Shown: one piece after another, positions 62,342-64,000 of the stretch | Layout of the letters: every line of letters starts with the position of its first letter | Numbering within the stretch: position 1 is the first letter of the stretch | From: Aquabacter sp965279295 | GTDB taxonomy: Bacteria > Pseudomonadota > Alphaproteobacteria > Rhizobiales > Xanthobacteraceae | DNA length: 64,000 nt | Assembly (NCBI GenBank): GCA_965279295.1 | Contig: CBDIHQ010000006.1 | Direction: 5' to 3' (one strand) | Position numbers and translations under genes: made by a program | Notes under the pieces: generated by a model | Databases searched by the model: none | The model's input: only the letters and a program-made list of their open reading frames with translations | What the model was told of the DNA's origin: nothing

Positions 62342-63437
62342 CCGCGAAGGTTTCCGGCCACGCGGAGAGGGTTTCCGGCCGAGGGGCCGGGAAGACGATG
62401 CCGGCGGACATGGCGCCGCACGCCCGCCGCGCCGCGAAGAGGGCAGCCGCGAAGGCTTCCGCCCGCGCGGCGAGGGCTTTCGGCCGAGGGGCCGGGAAGA
62501 TGATGCCGGCGGACGCGGCGACGCACGCCCGCCGCGCCGCGAAGAGGGCAGTCGCGAAGGCTTCCGTCCCCGCAGCGAGGGTTTCCGGCCGAGGGGCCGG
62601 GAAGATGACGCTGGCGGACGCGGCGATGCACGCCCGCCCCGTCGCGAAGAGGGCAGCCGCGAAGGCTTCCGGCCGCGCAGCGAGGGCTTTCGGCCGAGGG
62701 GCCGTGAGGATGACGCCGGCGGACGCGGTGACGCACGCCCACCGCGCCGCGAAGAGGGCAGCCGCGAAGGCTTCCGTCCCCGTGGCGAAGGCTTCCGGCC
62801 AAGAGGCCGTGAGGATGATGCGGGCGGACGGGGACGTTTCACGCCCGCCGCGTCGCGAAGAGGGTGCGCGCGAAGGCTTCCGCCCCCGGGGGGGGCGCGC
62901 GTCCCGGAAAGCCAGCGTGAGGACCGCCGGGGCCGATCAGGTCCCCGGCCCGCGAGCACCGGCCCGAAAGGCGGCGGCAAGCACCGCAACGACAGCCGTG
63001 GCGAGGTCGGTTTTTCGGAGCGCCCGTCGCGTGACGAGGGTGCCCCGCGTGGCCGTGGTGGCCCCGGTGCCAAGGGCGGCTTCAGGAGTGACGCACCCCG
63101 CGGCGATGGTCCGCGCGGTGATCGACCCAGATCGGATCGGCCAGGGTCAGATCGGCCCAAAAGCGGCGGCTTCAAGAGCGGCGGCTTTAGGGGGGACGGC
63201 CCCAGGAGTGATGGACCAAGGAGCGACGGGCCAAGGAGCGATGGCCCCCGTGGTGGAGGACAAAGGCCGGGCACGCGCAGCGAGCGGCCCAAGTCCGCTG
63301 GCTTCAAGCCTGGCGGCTTCAAGAGCGGCGGCCCCAAGGGCGGCGCTCCCGGCCGCTCTGGCCCCAAAGGTGCTGGCGCGAAACGCTCCGGCCCACCGCG
63401 CGGCGGCAAGCCGGCCGGTCCGCGCACGCGGGGCTGA
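62235..63437 (+). pseudogene. Continuation of the pseudouridine synthase tail in another frame
   Basis: No start codon is needed: this frame carries on the Arg/Gly tail, GDAREDFRRSERPDSRPGG, then five 35-residue repeats (REEGSREGFRPRGEGFRPRG each) and a Gly/Lys/Ser tail (GGFKSGGFRGDGPRSDGPRS) to the stop at 63437. Gene 60905-63437 is 2533 bp, one base more than a multiple of 3, so one net indel separates the two parts. A second local shift occurs around 62835-62900, where one repeat copy reads properly only in a third frame. Taken together, one long-tailed synthase gene disrupted or mis-sequenced in a GC repeat. Confidence 0.7.
62319..62905. repeat. 105-bp tandem repeat (5 to 6 copies)
   Basis: Units begin at 62319, 62424, 62529, 62634 and 62739, each 105 bp and about 90% alike by eye; a partial sixth begins at 62845 because unit five is one base longer. 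Each unit encodes 35 residues with the core EGSREGFRPRGEGFRPRGRE. Confidence 0.9.
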
Positions 63438-63446
63438 GGTGCGGCG

Positions 63447-63995
63447 ATGCGCATCGTCGGCGGCACCCTGAAGGGACGGGCTTTGAAAAGCCCGACCTCC
63501 TCGGCCATCCGGCCGACATCGGACCGGCTTCGTGAAGCCCTCTTCAACGTGCTCGCCCATGCCTATGGCGATGCAGCGGATAATGCCCGCGTGCTCGACC
63601 TGTTCGCGGGCACCGGCGCGCTGGGCATTGAGGCGGTCTCGCGCGGCGCACGGTTCGCGCTTTTCGTTGAGGAGGCAGTCGAGGCCCGCGCGCTGATCCG
63701 CGAGAATGTGGAAGCCATGGGCCTCACCGGCGCAACGCGCATTTTCCGGCGTGACGCCACCCGGCTCGGCGATTGCCCGGCGGGGGATGCCTATTCGCTG
63801 GTCTTCTGTGACCCGCCCTATGGCAAGGGGCTGGCGGAGGTGGCGCTTCTCTCGGCACGGGCCGGCGGATGGCTGGCGCCCGAGGCCCTGGTGGTGGTGG
63901 AGGAGAAGGCCGGCGCCTTCATTCCTCCGGACGGTTTCGATGTGCTCGAACAGCGCCGGTATGACGAGACGGAACTGACCTTTTTGGGCGCTTAA
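63447..63995 (+). CDS. rsmD: 16S rRNA (guanine966-N2)-methyltransferase
   Basis: 182 residues. MRIVGGTLKGRALKSP start, RPTSDRLREALFNVL, SAM motif VLDLFAGTGALGIEAVSRGA and the catalytic DPPYGKGL are RsmD hallmarks. It methylates G966 of 16S rRNA in the assembling 30S subunit. GAGGTGCGG precedes the ATG, 9 bp after the synthase-tail stop; synthase-rsmD is the usual rhizobial pairing. Confidence 0.97.
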   Translation: MRIVGGTLKGRALKSPTSSAIRPTSDRLREALFNVLAHAYGDAADNARVLDLFAGTGALGIEAVSRGARFALFVEEAVEARALIRENVEAMGLTGATRIFRRDATRLGDCPAGDAYSLVFCDPPYGKGLAEVALLSARAGGWLAPEALVVVEEKAGAFIPPDGFDVLEQRRYDETELTFLGA

Positions 63996-64000
63996 GAGCT

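Noticed and set aside
62319..62905. Possible CRISPR or satellite array
   Set aside because: The repeats are contiguous 105-bp units in phase with codons, with no spacers; they encode protein repeats.
61706..63547. 613-codon minus-strand frame opposite the repeat tail
   Set aside because: It mirrors the GC-rich tandem repeat and runs into rsmD; no plausible start or domain.

Overview
The window reads as a chromosomal segment of a high-GC alphaproteobacterium of the order Hyphomicrobiales (Rhizobiales). I would guess Xanthobacteraceae, but the family is inference from gene content, not a computed placement. Pointers are an ilvI-ilvH-ilvC locus, a TakP-type 2-oxo acid binding protein, a phasin with PhaR-like operators, waaA-lpxK flanked by small rhizobial families of the DUF4170, DUF374 and DUF2093 types, and a haloacetate dehalogenase homologue.

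Region 1 (1-14153) is accessory and is the most unusual part. It holds the 3' half of an iterative type I polyketide synthase (AT-DH-degenerate MT-ER-KR-ACP, cut by the window edge), an alpha-oxoamine synthase and a KpsS-like capsule Kdo-transferase, joined by 4-bp start/stop overlaps. This matches the logic of the rhizobial RkpA/RkpG and Burkholderia WcbR/WcbT capsule loci. Facing it are an LpxL-type acyltransferase, a cytochrome P450 and a two-domain methyltransferase on the minus strand, then a PF10118-type di-iron-like protein and an Rv2952-like methyltransferase on the plus strand. I infer a pathway in which a polyketide chain is released as an amino-ketone (sphingoid-like) lipid that is hydroxylated, acylated and methylated, perhaps as part of a capsule anchor.

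Region 2 (14207-29190) is mixed housekeeping: glyS and glyQ with an MHS transporter between them, an orphan TRAP binding protein, an Mrp Fe-S carrier, a uracil-DNA glycosylase, a GST, tRNA-Val(CAC), an inositol-phosphatase family protein, an L,D-transpeptidase, an SMR exporter, a Coq10-like protein and lipA. Several small secreted proteins and two families of intergenic palindromes lie among them.

Region 3 (29351-43952) has clpA and clpS, a phasin with a clear promoter/operator, a DD-carboxypeptidase with a SPOR domain, a Tim14-like DnaJ protein with a VWA-like partner, panC, a Cache-GGDEF-EAL protein and a large GT-C-like membrane protein.

Region 4 (44006-48351) is the branched-chain amino acid locus ilvI-ilvH-[mazE-mazF]-ilvC. 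A toxin-antitoxin pair sits inside it, and a short leader peptide rich in Ile, Val, Leu and Thr codons, with hairpins, precedes ilvI as in transcription attenuation.

Region 5 (48520-63995) carries ubiA, a CysQ-like phosphatase, the lipid A/Kdo genes waaA and lpxK with an acyltransferase-like gene, xseA, purD, a fluoroacetate-dehalogenase-type hydrolase, a TehA/SLAC1-like transporter, tadA, a pseudouridine synthase whose repetitive Arg/Gly tail is frameshifted, and rsmD. No CRISPR array, rRNA, transposase or prophage gene was seen.
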